Source of the DNA: Platerodrilus igneus
Taxonomy: Eukaryota; Arthropoda; Insecta; Coleoptera; Lycidae
Assembly: GCA_036346225.1 (NCBI GenBank)
Contig: JARFIW010001469.1
Coordinates: forward strand, 12,060,001 to 12,124,000
DNA: 64,000 nt
Direction: 5' to 3'
The notes under the pieces were generated by a model. The model made no database searches and had not been told where the DNA came from. It saw nothing but the letters and a program-made list of their open reading frames with translations. Positions 46,436 through 58,495 of this stretch are shown piece by piece (the first letter of the stretch is position 1; every line of letters begins with the position of its first letter). Both the position numbers and the translations under genes were made by a program.

Positions 46436-47935
46436 CGCTGCCAAAACTTATCGACTCATCTCAGATGGACGTCGAACATCGTACTCTGTCGTTAACAGTC
46501 GTTATGTCTGAGACTTCTTTAGATTTGTTGTTGGATAAATTTTCAAAACTGCAGAAAATTTGTAGGATTATTACATGTATTCGTCATTTCATTCGTAATG
46601 TTCAATGTCCTGCAGATTTGCGTTCAAAATATTCTGATGGTTTGTCTCTAGCTCAGCAGCAAGAGGCTATACATTTATTGATTAAAAGAGTTCAAACAAA
46701 TGTTTTCGCCCAAGACTTTACAAATATTAAACCTGGAAACTTGTTAGTAAACAACTTCGTAGCATTAGTCCGTTTCTAGATAGTCGTGATTTGTTGAGGG
46801 TGGGCGGTCGCCTGCGTAATTCTGAGTTGTCGCATGATGCAAAATTTCTAATTTTGCTTCCTCGGTCGCATCGGTTGACTGAAATTATTATATTAGATTG
46901 TCATGAAAGACATTTACATCCTGGAAATCGAACAACTCAATTTTTATTAACTCAAAATTATTGGATCTTGTCCGCAAAGAGGCCTATTCGACAATGTTTA
47001 AAATCCTGCATTCGTTGCTTTCGTGTAAACCCCGTGGCTTTATGTCCCTCTATGGGGGATTTACCAGCTTCTAGGTTAACTCCAGGTAAGGCGTTTTTAC
47101 ATATGGGAGTCGACTTTGGGGACCTTTCTCTGTCACGATGAATGGGTGTCGTGGCGCAAAATCATTAAAAGCGTACATTTGTCAATTTATTTGTTTCAGC
47201 ACTAAAACTATCCATTTGGAATTAGTGTCTAACTTGTCGACAGACACTTTCTTAGTTGCTATACGTCGATTTATTGCTCGAAGAGGCAAATGTATTCAAA
47301 TCCATTGTGATAATGGCACCAATTTCATTGGGGCCTTTCGTGAATTCTCTCAATTGATGCGCCATTTTGCAGGCGGTGAGAGAATCGAATTCGTATTTAA
47401 CCCTCCTGCTGCTCCTCATTTCGGTGGGTTGTGCGAGGCCGAGATTAAATCGGTGAAATCCCATTTGAAAAGAATTATCGGTGAACAAATTTTGTCATTT
47501 AAAGAATTCTCGATGGTATTGATTCAAATCGAAGCGATTCGCAACTCACGTCCACTATGCGCACTGAGTTGCGAACCGCATGACTTTTCGTATTTGACCC
47601 TGGGTCATTTTCTTAATGTTGAACCAGTCTCGGTGTTACCAGACCCGGATTTGCTGTCCATAAACCCCCTCATTTAAATCGCTGGCAACTATTGCAGCAA
47701 ATGCAACAAGGGTTTTGGAAAAATGAAGTGCTGAATACCTGCACACGTTGCAACAGAAAGGTAAGTGGTCGAGGAATTCCGCTAGCCTGCCTATTGATTC
47801 GCTTATCCTCTTAAAGGAAGAAAATAACCCCTCTCTACAGTGGCGTTTAGGAAGAGTAGTGGAGGTTCATTCTGGTAGGGATGGTACCGTTCATGTAGCT
47901 ATGGTCAAGACAGTCCAAGGGTTAGTTTAACGTCC
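46436..47935 (+). pseudogene. BEL/Pao integrase and C-terminal domain
   Basis: Blocks: RIITCIRHFIRN, LLRVGGRLRNSELSHDAKF, LLPRSHRLTEIIILDCHERH and CIRCFRVNPVA (HHCC finger), SMGDLPASRLTPGKAFLHMG with VDFG (first Asp), IQIHCDNGTNFIGAFREF (second Asp), and PPAAPHFGGLCEAEIKSVK (Glu). The DUF5641-type end has LILLKEENNPSLQWRLGRVV and VHSGRDGTVHVAMVKT. Slips near 46760 and 47135 and a stop near 47677 break it. All catalytic residues are present. Confidence 0.87.
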
Positions 47936-47973
47936 TCTGGTAAAACTATGTTTACTGCCAGATACTTAATAAT

Positions 47974-47975
<2 letters not shown>

Positions 47976-48015
<40 letters not shown>
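47976..48015. repeat. (AT)n microsatellite
   Basis: About 20 AT repeats lie in the BEL/Pao 3' untranslated part. Confidence 0.95.
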
Positions 48016-48021
<6 letters not shown>

Positions 48022-48120
48022 TTCACTTATATAAGTTGTCGATTTAGGTTTCTTAGTTAATAGCTCTAATTATTTTTAAATATAAAATAAGTTAGTTCAT
48101 ACTTATTTTGGTGGGCGGGA

Positions 48121-48525
48121 TGTTCGGTCTCTTTGTCGCACGATGTCGTGTTTAATTTTAAGTCGTAAATTCATAGTTGTAAATCAAATAGTAAAGCTGT
48201 CAGCCCTTGTCCCGTTATATCCTGTCATAAAACCTCCTTTGTGCTTGTGGAAATTAAGTTGGACTAAGGGTAGTGACAAAAACACTCTCTCATTGATATC
48301 CGAGCGAAACGGTCGTTTCGTTTGGCACGTGACTTAGTCATTAGTGCCACTGAATGTCAATTTGTCGATAAACCCCTAAAAAACACAGTGAAAGTACAAA
48401 AGTAACACATACTACAATTTGCATACAGTTTCACTTAGTTGAAGAATAGGAACGACACTTAGAACAATAAAACAACGCGGAGGTAAGTCCATATATAAAA
48501 TTATAAGACCCCCGCACATTAAACA
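48121..48525 (+). repeat. BEL/Pao 3' LTR
   Basis: It matches the 5' LTR with few differences and ends CACATTAAACA; CTTAA follows. Confidence 0.9.
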
Positions 48526-48530
48526 CTTAA

Positions 48531-49318
48531 ACATGCAATTGCAATTTGCACTAGTATCTAACTTAAAAGTGATGGCCTAATTATTAATAACAACTTCAAC
48601 TGACCAAATTCTGTTACTTGCATCGGTATTAACATTATCAAATTTTAACCCATCAATATATACACTTTCACTATCTGTACTGTTTCCCTCATCAATTTCA
48701 TTTACTTGCCTTTTATTATTAGACTTTTTATTATTACTGCCTGTATTATACTGGCCTTGCTTTCCATTACTGAAACACTATTTTTACAGCCGATTGCAAA
48801 ATGATTTGGTTTACCACAAATCTTACACATTTTACCAAATGCTGGACAATTCATATAACCAAGTTTACGTCCACACTTCAAACAATTATAGGTGGAACCA
48901 GATGTCTTTATTTATCTCTGATTAACGAATTCTGTAAATCTCCAAAATTACAACCTGCAGCTAATAATTTCACTTCAGTAAGAAAATGATCAAAACTCTC
49001 ACCTTCTTGTTGTGTTCTAGTAAAAAATTTATACCTGTCGAAGGTTTCATTCTTCAAAGGCTTGCAATAATTTTTAAATGCTTCTACCACTTTAGTAAAC
49101 TCTTATTTGTCTTCTGATGTTAAATTAAAAGTTTGGAACTTAACTTGAGCTTCTTCACCTGCATGAATAAGCAAAATTACTACCTTTGTTTCTCCTTCTT
49201 TACTATCCAAACCAGTTGCATTTAGATAAATATCTAGACTTCTAAGGAAATTTCCTAAATTCTGATGGACGTCTTTATCAAATTCCAAAGTCCATGGCGG
49301 TTTCAAGCTTCCCTCCAT
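48531..49318 (-). pseudogene. Gypsy2 copy II: gag, zinc knuckle and protease start
   Basis: It starts MEGSLKPPWTLEFDKDVHQN at 49318, then FKNYCKPLKNETFDRYKFFT, FDHFLTEVKLLAAGCNFGDL. The region after the first RDK is deleted relative to copy I. The knuckle CKICGKPNHFAIGC is near 48810, then STDSESVYID, WSVEVVINN, a stop, and the protease active site as LDTSAN (DTS where DTG is expected). It stops at the BEL insertion. Confidence 0.8.
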
Positions 49319-49410
49319 TTATTTATTTTTTGTTATGTATTATGTTGCAATCCCTTGACTTCACTTTATCGAATGTGAATTCTTCTATTACCCAGTCAAT
49401 CCTGACACCA

Positions 49411-49580
49411 TGTTATAATTGAAGGAAAACAAACAATTTTAATGTTTACTTTATTACAAGATGCTTTAGCATGAGGTGACGTACAACTTAATAATGGCGA
49501 ATGTTCAAGTACAAGTGGCAACTTGACCATAATCATAAATATTAATACAATTAGAAAACACACAGATATTATTTGTATCA
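49411..49580 (-). repeat. Gypsy2 LTR B (shared by copies II and III)
   Basis: 170 bases, TGTTATAATTG to TGTATCA. A tRNA-Leu-like primer site CCTGACACCA is on its gag side (49401-49410) and a purine tract on its pol side, exactly as for LTR A. Confidence 0.88.
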
Positions 49581-49667
49581 TCTCCCTTTTCCTGAACGCT
49601 TTACAAAATATAAATGTATCTCATTAATACTACAACTAAAGCTATTCTCTGTATCGCAAAGGCTTTG

Positions 49668-50452
49668 TTACCGTTCTGCCAGATTTAGTTCTAAAAACTT
49701 TGTTTTCTGTACTTGATACTTTTTCTTTAATAAATATGAGCGAGGAGTATTACATTTGCTAATTACTTCACCCGGAACCCAATATTTTTCATACTTATTT
49801 TGTATCATAATACTATCACCTTCTTTAAAATTAAATTGAAATTTTGAATATTTATCATAGTAATTTTTTCCCTTGACTCTTATTTTAGCTATTTTTTCAA
49901 TTTTAATTTTGGGATGTTTATTTAAAATTTTATTTGAAACAGGCAATGTTATCCGTAGATGAGTTTGTTTATTAATTCCGAGGGTGAAACCTCTAGTCCT
50001 GCAAGTGGCATAGTTCTATAGTCTAATAACGCTTTAAAAATATCTGTATTTGATTCATTCCATTTTCCCAATAAATTTTTACAAATTTCAACAGCTTTTT
50101 CGGAAAGACCGTTAGATTTAGGATATCTGGAGCTGGTTGTTATTAAATTGAAATCCCATGCATCTGCAAATTCTTTGAATTCCACACTGTTAAAAGGATT
50201 GTTATCAGATACAAAAATAACTGGTATTCCTAAGGTACAAAAAATTCGTTTTAATTTTCTGATAATTTCTGAAGCAGTTTTATATTTAAGTGAAACTAAT
50301 TCTATTCAGTTTGTGAAATAATCATTATTTGGATAAGTTAGTATATCAGCGGCTACTTTGTGAAATGGAATATTTAAGCTTCCATGTTGAATTAATGGTT
50401 CCTTTACTGGGGCACGCAAAAATTTAAGACATGCTTTACATTTTGAAATAAA
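49668..50452 (-). pseudogene. Gypsy2 copy III: integrase core and C-terminus
   Basis: Blocks VEFKEFADAWDFNLITTSSR, YPKSNGLSEKAVEICKNLLG (Glu), FKALLDYRTMPLAGLEVSPS, then KEGDSIMIQNKYEKYWVPGE. The second Asp block with DNNPFNSVEF is at about 50205. The sequence is nearly identical to copy II but lacks the proline-rich insert near 35040. There are shifts near 49950 and 50310. Confidence 0.8.
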
Positions 50453-50595
50453 GTTTGAATTGAATTGAATTGAAACGTCTCTATTATTAAATTAAATATA
50501 TATTATAAGATATAAAGTTTTGATACAAACTGCATCAAGCGCAATTAGGGCCATAGGCCCTGTCTTACACCTAACTTGCATGCAGCTGTACTCTT
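50453..50595 (-). mobile_element. Short LINE 3' tail in Gypsy2 copy III
   Basis: On the minus strand a short 3' UTR (GGGCCTATGGCCCTAATTGC) ends in repeated CAATT units (50453-50480). It separates the copy III protease from its integrase. Only the tail is present, so the family is uncertain. Confidence 0.5.
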
Positions 50596-50890
50596 GAATA
50601 AGGCAAAAATAATAATAATAACAGTACCTAAAGTATCAATTTTATTGTTACCATAAGCAATAATATTTCCTGAATTGTTCCGTATGCTATTCTTATCTAA
50701 GTTTAACTTATTAACAACATTAATAGGCATGTAATTGCAATTTGCACCAGTATTTAACTTAAAAGTGATAGTATCATTATTAATAACAACTTCAACTGAC
50801 CAAATTCTGTTACTCGCATCAGTATTAACATTATCAATTTTTAACTTATCAATATATACACTTTCACTATCTGTACTGTTGTAATAATTT
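50596..50890 (-). pseudogene. Gypsy2 copy III: protease
   Basis: The reading is STDSESVYIDKLKIDNVNTD, WSVEVVINNDTITFKLNTGA, CNYMPINVVNKLNLDKNS. The catalytic DTG is NTG. The upstream side is joined to another Gypsy family at about 50890. Confidence 0.78.
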
Positions 50891-51631
50891 TTTTTACGAC
50901 TAATCACTTGAGCTTGCTTTCTTTGCTCGATGGACAATTCTTCCAAACTTAGCAAACTATCTTTACAACTTAAAGGCAAGGACGAACTGTCCAACATAAG
51001 AAATATGATTTCCCACATCATCAGTAATATACCAAGAATTGTTTTTAAAATCAGCAATTAGACCGAACAATTTAGCAAAATCACTTCCAAAGATAAATGC
51101 ATGAGGCAACAAAGGTAAATCAACTGAACCTTCTACTAATTTTAACGAACCATCTGCATTCGATACTTCTTTCTTTTCAGATTTAAAAACATTTAACTTC
51201 ATTTTTTCAATTAATGGAATGGCAAGGTAACCTACTATTGATGTAGTACATCCAGAATCAAATAAACCTGTAATATCTATATCAAACAGCTTTGCCATCA
51301 CATACGGGCGATTATCATAAGGCTTTTTCTCAAATAATGCATTAGCTTTAGGTTGAACTCTAGTCTTGCAAAAATTTCTAACTACCTGAAGCCATTGTGA
51401 CCACTCCTTCTTACAACATAGACCTTTTTGGTCACACAACATAATTGTAGCTCTTTGTCTAGAAACAGGAAATTCGCTACTCAACTTCTGTTCCTTTACT
51501 CGTTTTGATGGACACGACGGACAAGTGATACTAGTCACTCCTTTACGACCACAACCATAACAAAATAATCTTTTAAAAAATCTACAAACACTGAAAGTAT
51601 GTCTATAACGTGAACAATTCCAACATACCAA
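50891..51631 (-). pseudogene. Gypsy3 zinc knuckles, protease and linker
   Basis: From 51631: CWNCSRYRHTFSVCRFF and CYGCGRKGVTSITCPSC (two knuckles), then ITGLFDSGCTTSIVGYLAIP with an intact protease DSG triad, ADGSLKLVEGSVDLPL and a linker EELSIEQRKQAQVISRKK. The linker is in a different frame from the protease and runs directly into Gypsy2 protease sequence. The knuckle and protease are unlike those of Gypsy1 and Gypsy2. Confidence 0.78.
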
Positions 51632-51670
51632 TTTATGTTCAAAAGAAGGGCTACCTACTCCACTTGTTAC

Positions 51671-52855
51671 TCATATTGAGGTAGTAGAATTGAGAACTTG
51701 AACTGGAGAATGCGAAGACTTAGGGGTATAAACACGACTTTTCGACGATGATGCATTCTCAAATGAAATAGGGGGTTTACTTCTAAAATGAGGTTTAAAA
51801 TTATTAATAGGCTGTATGTTACTATATGACACGACAGAAACAGATTTTTGTTTACTTAAGGAAGCTTCTTCTAACTTCTTACATAGTTTAACTAACGTAC
51901 GAACATTTTCTATCTCTATGAGAGCAAGGTGCTGAATAAAATATGGTAGTAAATTTTTCTTGACCATTCTAACTTTAGTATGTTCTGCGGAAATAATAGG
52001 TAATCTGTTAAATAAACTTTCCATATTAGCAATAAATAAGACAACTGATTCACCGTTTTTCTGAAATCTATTTTTAATTTTTTCCCAAATATCGTCCTCA
52101 GGATGTGCTGGTAAAAAATCTTCCTTTAACCTACTAACCAACAAATTCCAATCTGTTAATGAACTACGAACGCAACGATACCATACTAATGCATCACCAG
52201 TAATCAATTCAACCGCAGAATTAAACAATTCCACTTCAGATACTTTTCGTGACTGTGCAGTGTCACTAATATTATCCAAAAATTGATATAAGAGGGATGG
52301 GTTTCCAGAATATTTTATAGATCAAGATCCAAGAGGAACTGTCTGTGTGACATATGTGACCGTTGGAATGGGCACATTAGATGCAGCATTAGAATTTATA
52401 CTTATATCATTTTGATTCGAACCTAAATCTTTATTTAATCTCTCATGAAGATCTGCCTCCACAACAAGAATAGTAGCCAAACTTTCATTTTTAAATACCA
52501 CCACTTCCTCAAAATTTTCTTTAGGGAGCCTTAACCGTTGAATTCTACCTGTAAGATGTATTAATCTTGACCGTATCCTTTTAAATATAGAATCGGGGGG
52601 ATCATCTATAAATTCTAACAAAACATTTTTTACTGACTCAATACTGGACTCAATTTCTTCTTTTTCTATATCGAAATCCACCTAATAACTTAAAAGATCA
52701 ATTAAACAACCTGGTTTATCTGTTTCCTTGGCCAACAACCTAGCTAAAATTTGCATTTTATCTGAAACTGGTCTTGAATTTTCTATGCCTCTAATGTTCA
52801 ATTCATATTCTAATTCGTTTTTAAGTAAATGAACGATGCTATAAATTTCTGCCAT
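51671..52855 (-). pseudogene. Gypsy3 gag
   Basis: It starts MAEIYSIVHLLKNELEYELN at 52855, has a TAG at about 52682, then IESVKNVLLEFIDDPPDSIF and RLIHLTGRIQRLRLPKENFE. After a shift near 52300 the capsid part has FNSAVELITGDALVWYRCVR, WNLLVSRLKEDFLPAHPEDD and WEKIKNRFQKNGESVVLFIA, a classic Gypsy Gag pattern (LxGxAxxWY...). The 5' LTR of this family was not identified. Confidence 0.8.
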
Positions 52856-55254
52856 AATTAAATATTTTTATTTCTCTGAAATATCCTAATAATATAATCT
52901 TTGAAGATAAATTCACAAACAAAAAGATGTCCTAACAATATTGAGAGCCCACATCAAACTGTAACAAAAATGAAACTCTAAAAATCAAAAAATCCTTCGT
53001 GAATATCAGATAACAAATTGCACAATTATATATCATAAACCCTTACCTGATATCACAAGGTCGAGAATTTCTTATTAACAATGAAAGCCCAAGGTAAAGT
53101 TGGATGGTAAACGGCTTGAGGAAAAGAAAAACTCTTTAGACATAAACGGCTAGTAGAGTGTTAGCTCTGGGTAGATCATGAGCTTGGGTCATGGGTTGTC
53201 AAATGACCAACAATATAGATAATGAGCACCACCGTATTTTTCAATACAACAACCTACAAAAATTATCCGTGCTTGTATTAGGGGAATGCGGAAACTTTAA
53301 ATCTGCACCACTAATATAGCCACAAAACCTGAATTTCACCTTCGTAAAGCACTTACCAAAATCTCAAATACTTGATGTCTTAAAGATGTCTCGACTCAAC
53401 CTGTGAACAAACAAATGCACAACATGGACACCGTTTGTGTCCTCAAAAATATTTACCAAAAATAATATAATAGAATTTAAGTTCCAAAATTATACACCCA
53501 GGGTATTTGTTATCATTAGACACAATGTCTGCTCATGAACGACCTATAAGTTGTTACTTGAATTTTTAATAATATCTCTAAATTGAATATTTCATCATAA
53601 ATTTTCTAAAAAGTTTGAGCTCTCTTAATAATTCATATTACATATTTTAATTTTTTAGCCATGAGTAGTACTACGTTGACTTCACAATAAAATTTAATTA
53701 TTTAAGTTCTCATAAAATAGCATGTTTCAACATAGAGTTAGTTTTACTTAATGTGTATAAAAGAATTCATCACGTTGTTTAAGAATCAAAGTGCATGACC
53801 TCAACATTATTAAATATATTTTTAAATTAGCGTAAAGTAGCATGCGATATTTAAATTGGACAGCTGAATATTTTTTGACATCATATGTCACTAACAACTT
53901 TTTCAGTTTAGTTAACGCTATCTGTTTGTGAAATAATTATGATAAGCAAACTGCATAGCCATCTTTAAAAATTAAGCAAGGTTACAAATTTATTACGGAA
54001 TCTTTCTTTTACTAAATAAATTTTAAGTTACTTTAATCAAGGTAAGGTTTCAACCTTCTACCTTTCGTATTATGTTTAGATAATTATAAATGTGATTAAA
54101 TACTAGATATCACTCACGTGTCGAAGTACAGTACGACCAAAAGAAATTGAACTATGACATCAGATGTGGGATATTCCATAAACATCTGCGTTCTGCGAAG
54201 CACAAACAGGAAACACATGATTACGAACGAATTTATCGGTGGAACTATGAGAAATCTTCTGAACAAAACATTATTAACCAAACCAACTCCTCCTAAAGTA
54301 CATCCTATAAATTTTGTATTCCAAATCTCAAACTAAATTTTCTTTTCAGTATTAAATACGGCAATTACGATATTAACGAAATCCGTGATATAATTATATG
54401 ATATTGCTTACTTCCTTCATATTTTCTAGATCCAAGATATTGCACTATGAGGAAAATATTAGTAAAATTTATTTAATTAATTATACCAACTGTTTTAATG
54501 ATGAGGGGGAGCTTCTATCTTCATTGGCCTGCAAGAATCAACTGATCTGCTCTAGGTGGAACGCAAAATAATACCATCACGCTAAAGCCGCTAGGAACCA
54601 CATTCAGACACGAAGATTTAATCAGTTATACTTTCTTGCGGACTGTATTACAGGCCACGTGCCTGGATACCACCATCTTGACCTTTCTATGCTGCAGATA
54701 GCAGCTTACCTGTTCAGACGCTGATAGAAAAGTGACTCGAAATGACAACTCGACGAAGCTTATTGTAGGAACTTAGACCTCAAGAGCAAAGGAGCGCATA
54801 TGCTATTGTAAATTTTATGAATTATTTTAGTGATCGAAAATTTATAAATTATATTTTTATTTTATTGCGATATTATTTTAGATTAATAAGCGAAGTGTAA
54901 CTGCAAAAAAAAATACGTTACATTATTACTTTGCATTTTTGCAAAATAACTGTTAGTTATATAAGCTTACATCTGCATCATAGAATGGTATTTCAAAATA
55001 TATAATCAATCGCACGAACCAACTGTAAGTTAATATTTATGGGGGTTCAGATAGTTAATAGTATAAAAACAAATTATAAATGCAAGGTTACAAAATTCAC
55101 CTTTCAAATGTGGTTGTAAGAGATTTAGTTAACGGTGTAACGGTGACAGTGCTCTACATACTAAAAAAACACAGAACCTTTACAAAAGTTAGATTTCAAT
55201 TTCTATTAGCAGATCAAAACATTAGTACATTATGTGCGCGGTAGACAAATTCAA
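52856..55254. other. No gene recognised
   Basis: AT-rich DNA of 2.4 kb. The part next to Gypsy3 gag (52860-53520) may contain its leader and 5' LTR, but no matching LTR is in the window. A less AT-rich segment at 54480-54780 has no recognisable content. The 60-codon plus frame at 54154 looks like chance. Confidence 0.5.
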
Positions 55255-55371
55255 GGCGTCGCCGTGGATCAATATAGTAAGGGTAAGACTACGGACCCCA
55301 AGCTCCTGGGTTCGAATCCCGACACGGCCGACTGCTTGAAAAATGGCAGGTGAGCATTTTTCACAAAAATT
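55255..55371 (+). mobile_element. tRNA-derived SINE, copy 3 (3'-truncated)
   Basis: It matches the head of copy 2 (GGCGTCGCCGTGG, B box GGTTCGAATCC, GAGCATTTTTCACAAAAAT) but stops at the point corresponding to about base 115 of the SINE. The A box region is altered. Confidence 0.78.
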
Positions 55372-56570
55372 AGCCATTATAAATATAATTAACAAAATTA
55401 TGAGCTTTTTTGTCATTTTTTTCAGTACTGACTAAAGGATGTACATATTTAAAAAATTAGTTTTATAATAAGATCTTTTAATTAGTTAACTTAAACTTTG
55501 TTAAATAGTTGTCATGTGTAAGCAAGTACTCGATTATATTATTCATAATGTAAATTTATGAAGAGTTTGTTAGGTAAACAATTTTATAAAGCATAATTTT
55601 AATCTAGAGCAAATTTTGAAAATCTAAATTCATAATTAAATATTATCATTAAGATGTTAGTTTCTATGGGTTCAAACTACCTAGTTTACAACACGACGTT
55701 GTACGTCAAACAGATGATTGTCTTAACGAAAGAGAATTACTTACCGACCTTGAGCATGGAGTACGGCTGGTCACAAACAAATTAGCAAACAAACTCGACC
55801 CATATGTGGACTTCTAACATTGAACAAACACAGGAAAAAGCAGTTGTCTACATTGTTATAACAACGATTCGTAAATTAAAATTATAAAAATGAAGGATGG
55901 AATCCTTGTAAGTTTCCAATGCGTAAACGTTTTATACGACATAAATTAACTTCTTCTTATAGCCATTAATCTGTTCATTAGGGTTGTTTCTGTATTAAAA
56001 CAGAGCTTCCATGTTGAAAATGAGAAACGTATATACCTTATACGCAATAAATTAACGGTTTCGTACAACCATTATTACTTCAGTTCTTTAATGCTGCGCA
56101 TGATGAGCTTCTAAACCTACAGATCGAAGGACTGCATGAAAATAGATTGCAACTCGCAAGTCACCCTTTGATATCAATTTCCCTATGTTGATTCTAGAAT
56201 GATAAAGGGCCGACTGGTTCGACTCGACAACAACCGCGATCTCAACACTTGAGTATGGAACAACCAGATGCGCAAAATGACGCTATTTGATATTACCTTT
56301 TGATACTTTATGGAAATTCTGAATAGCTTATCCGAGTTTTAGCATGGTTTTAAAATACAAACTGGAGCATTTATAACTATGCACTTTATTTACTAGATAA
56401 TTAGAATACAAGGAGAATAATTGGGGTGTTTCGAAATTATAATACCTTCTTTTAATTTAGTTTTAGTTGTAGATGTATGATTCATTATGAATTATAAAAG
56501 TAAATATAAAATTTTTGTAACACAACACAATTTTTATGCGTTATTGTAGAAGAGGAAAACAAACTGTTAC
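55372..56570. other. No gene recognised
   Basis: AT-rich DNA without coding, repeats or transposon ends that I could identify. Confidence 0.5.
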
Positions 56571-56788
56571 AGCGTAGTGGTATGCGTGTGACTACTACGC
56601 CCAAGGTCCCGAGTTCGAATCCCAGGTAAAATGGAGGTCCCATGTGTGATTATTGTCATGCACGTTCAGAATCCTTATCTTGCTTGGAACAGCAAGAGTT
56701 CGGTAAAATTCCAAATTTTCCAGGTAAAAAAAACTCGCTTCCTGGCCAGTGTAGTACCTTCGGGTGGAGCATTGGAAAATCACAGGTA
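56571..56788 (+). mobile_element. tRNA-derived SINE, copy 4 (internal deletion)
   Basis: The A box (GCGTAGTGG) and B box (AGTTCGAATCC) are followed directly by AGGTAAAATGGAGG, so about 65 bases of the body are missing compared with copy 2. The tail to GGTGGAGCATTGGAAAATCA is intact. No target duplication was clear. Confidence 0.85.
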
Positions 56789-58413
56789 AGGAGAATAGAT
56801 TTTCTGCGGGTCAAAACTGTACGCAACACTCTAAAAAGATGTTGGCAATCTCTAGGTACAAAGTATTTTGGGTCACACACTATTCGATATCATTTAATCG
56901 TTTATGTTATGATAAATTGAATGTAGCTTAATCCTCATTAATTAAAATTTGTTAATTATAGTCACTATCTGTAATTTTTATACAAAGAGCAATGATATAA
57001 AGTTTTGATTAAGCGCAAATGTCTAATACATAGTTTTTATATTTGATCTAGTATATAACATCAATTTATAGAGTTAAAATTCCTTCGTCTATTCTTAAAC
57101 ATCAATTTGATTGGGTGATTTTAGTAACAGTCTTTCATAAACATGACATGAAAAAGTGAAAATAATAAATACTCACATAACAGGAATTCTCAATCTTTAT
57201 GTATGATATCTAAACTAAAAGAATCCACTCTATGTACCGTTCCAATTACTGGAAATAGTTAACATTTAAAAAATTATTAAATAACTGGTTCTTCTTTATC
57301 GTTTAATATACACAGCTATACTGAATATTAAGTACCTTGACAACTTTTAATGTTGTTGAAGACCGTTAGCACTGAAAGTGAAAGCTGAACGAAGGTTCTT
57401 GATTTACTAGTTTCTTCATAATTGTTTATTATAGTTTTACAGTAAACTTTAGAGGAAAAGTTACCGTTCATTTAAGATGGCGCTGTAATACTCAAATTAT
57501 AAGTAAGTGAAGTGCAAATATATTTAGTTTATTGTGAATTAAATCAATTTTAATTTAAGTGTTGTGTCTACCACCGAACTCTACCATTCTAGTCTACAAG
57601 TGCTTACTCAAGTACGCATATGTATTTCCTTGTAATTTAAAGGGAAATGGCATCAAATGATTGAAATAAGCACATACAAGCTCAGTCGTATATATCCTTA
57701 TCTTTTATTATGATAATATAAGAATTTAAATTTTTTTCTTGGGTATTAAGGTCTAATTAACTATGTAAATATTCAATAGAATGATTATTTTTTTATATTA
57801 TACTCCAAACTTTTCGGCTGAACATATTAGCCTTTTTCAATGAATATTCATGTCTGAAAGTAGAATTACATAACTAACCAAACTTTTTTATATATATATC
57901 ATATTTTTGTTTGATGCAAACAGTTTCTTACCTCAAATATAAGATTACCAATAATTAAGTTGCCTACACAATCATTTGGTTTCAATAATGTCAATCCATA
58001 TCGTGCTAGGATTATACAAGCAGTTTAAAATTTTTTATTTATGTACACCATTTGGTTTGTATACATTGAATGGTTCTTATATATTTTTATAGTACAGCTA
58101 TATTGTCAAATGCTAAAATTTTTTTTGTATTTATTATTGAATTTTAATACTAGGTAATATTTAAACTTGTACACATATAATTTCTAAACTATAAATTACT
58201 CTGTGTTAGTTAAGGTGTTGTATGATAACAAATGAGTTGAAATATTTAATATCAGCATATTTTAGTTTGTCCTTATAAATTGCACATTGAGTTAGCATTA
58301 TTTATAGGTATACCTTTGTGTGTTTATTTTTTATACAGGATATATTAATTTGAACCTTATTTTAATTTTTTTGCTTTTTTTGTTTTTTTGTCTTTTTTTT
58401 TGTTTTTACCCCC
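56789..58413. other. No gene recognised; T-rich low complexity at the end
   Basis: AT-rich DNA. A long T/G-rich low-complexity run occurs at 58362-58410, next to the end of the Penelope-like remnant. Confidence 0.5.
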
Positions 58414-58493
58414 TTATTTGATGATATTGTAATATATTTTACTTAGATTTTGTACATCTGAGCGGTCATTAATAGCAGTGGGATGTTTTAATA
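58414..58493 (-). pseudogene. Penelope-like element, C-terminal end
   Basis: The minus strand reads LKHPTAINDRSDVQNLSKIY then YNIIK and a TAA at 58414-58416. This resembles the last residues of the GIY-YIG domain of Penelope-like proteins (aINxRtD...Ls.iY). It continues, across the mariner insertion, the fragment at 59824. Confidence 0.6.
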
Positions 58494-58495
58494 TA

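Larger units (their letters stand above)
43956..48525 (+). mobile_element. BEL/Pao LTR retrotransposon in Gypsy2 protease
   Basis: LTRs of about 404 bases at 43956-44359 and 48121-48525 run TGTTCGG to ATTAAACA and are very similar. Flanks are CTTAT and CTTAA, a near-perfect 5-bp duplication. Gag and integrase are present on the plus strand, but the protease, reverse transcriptase and RNase H are missing; a LINE tail occupies the gap. The Gypsy2 protease reading resumes on both sides. Confidence 0.9.
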
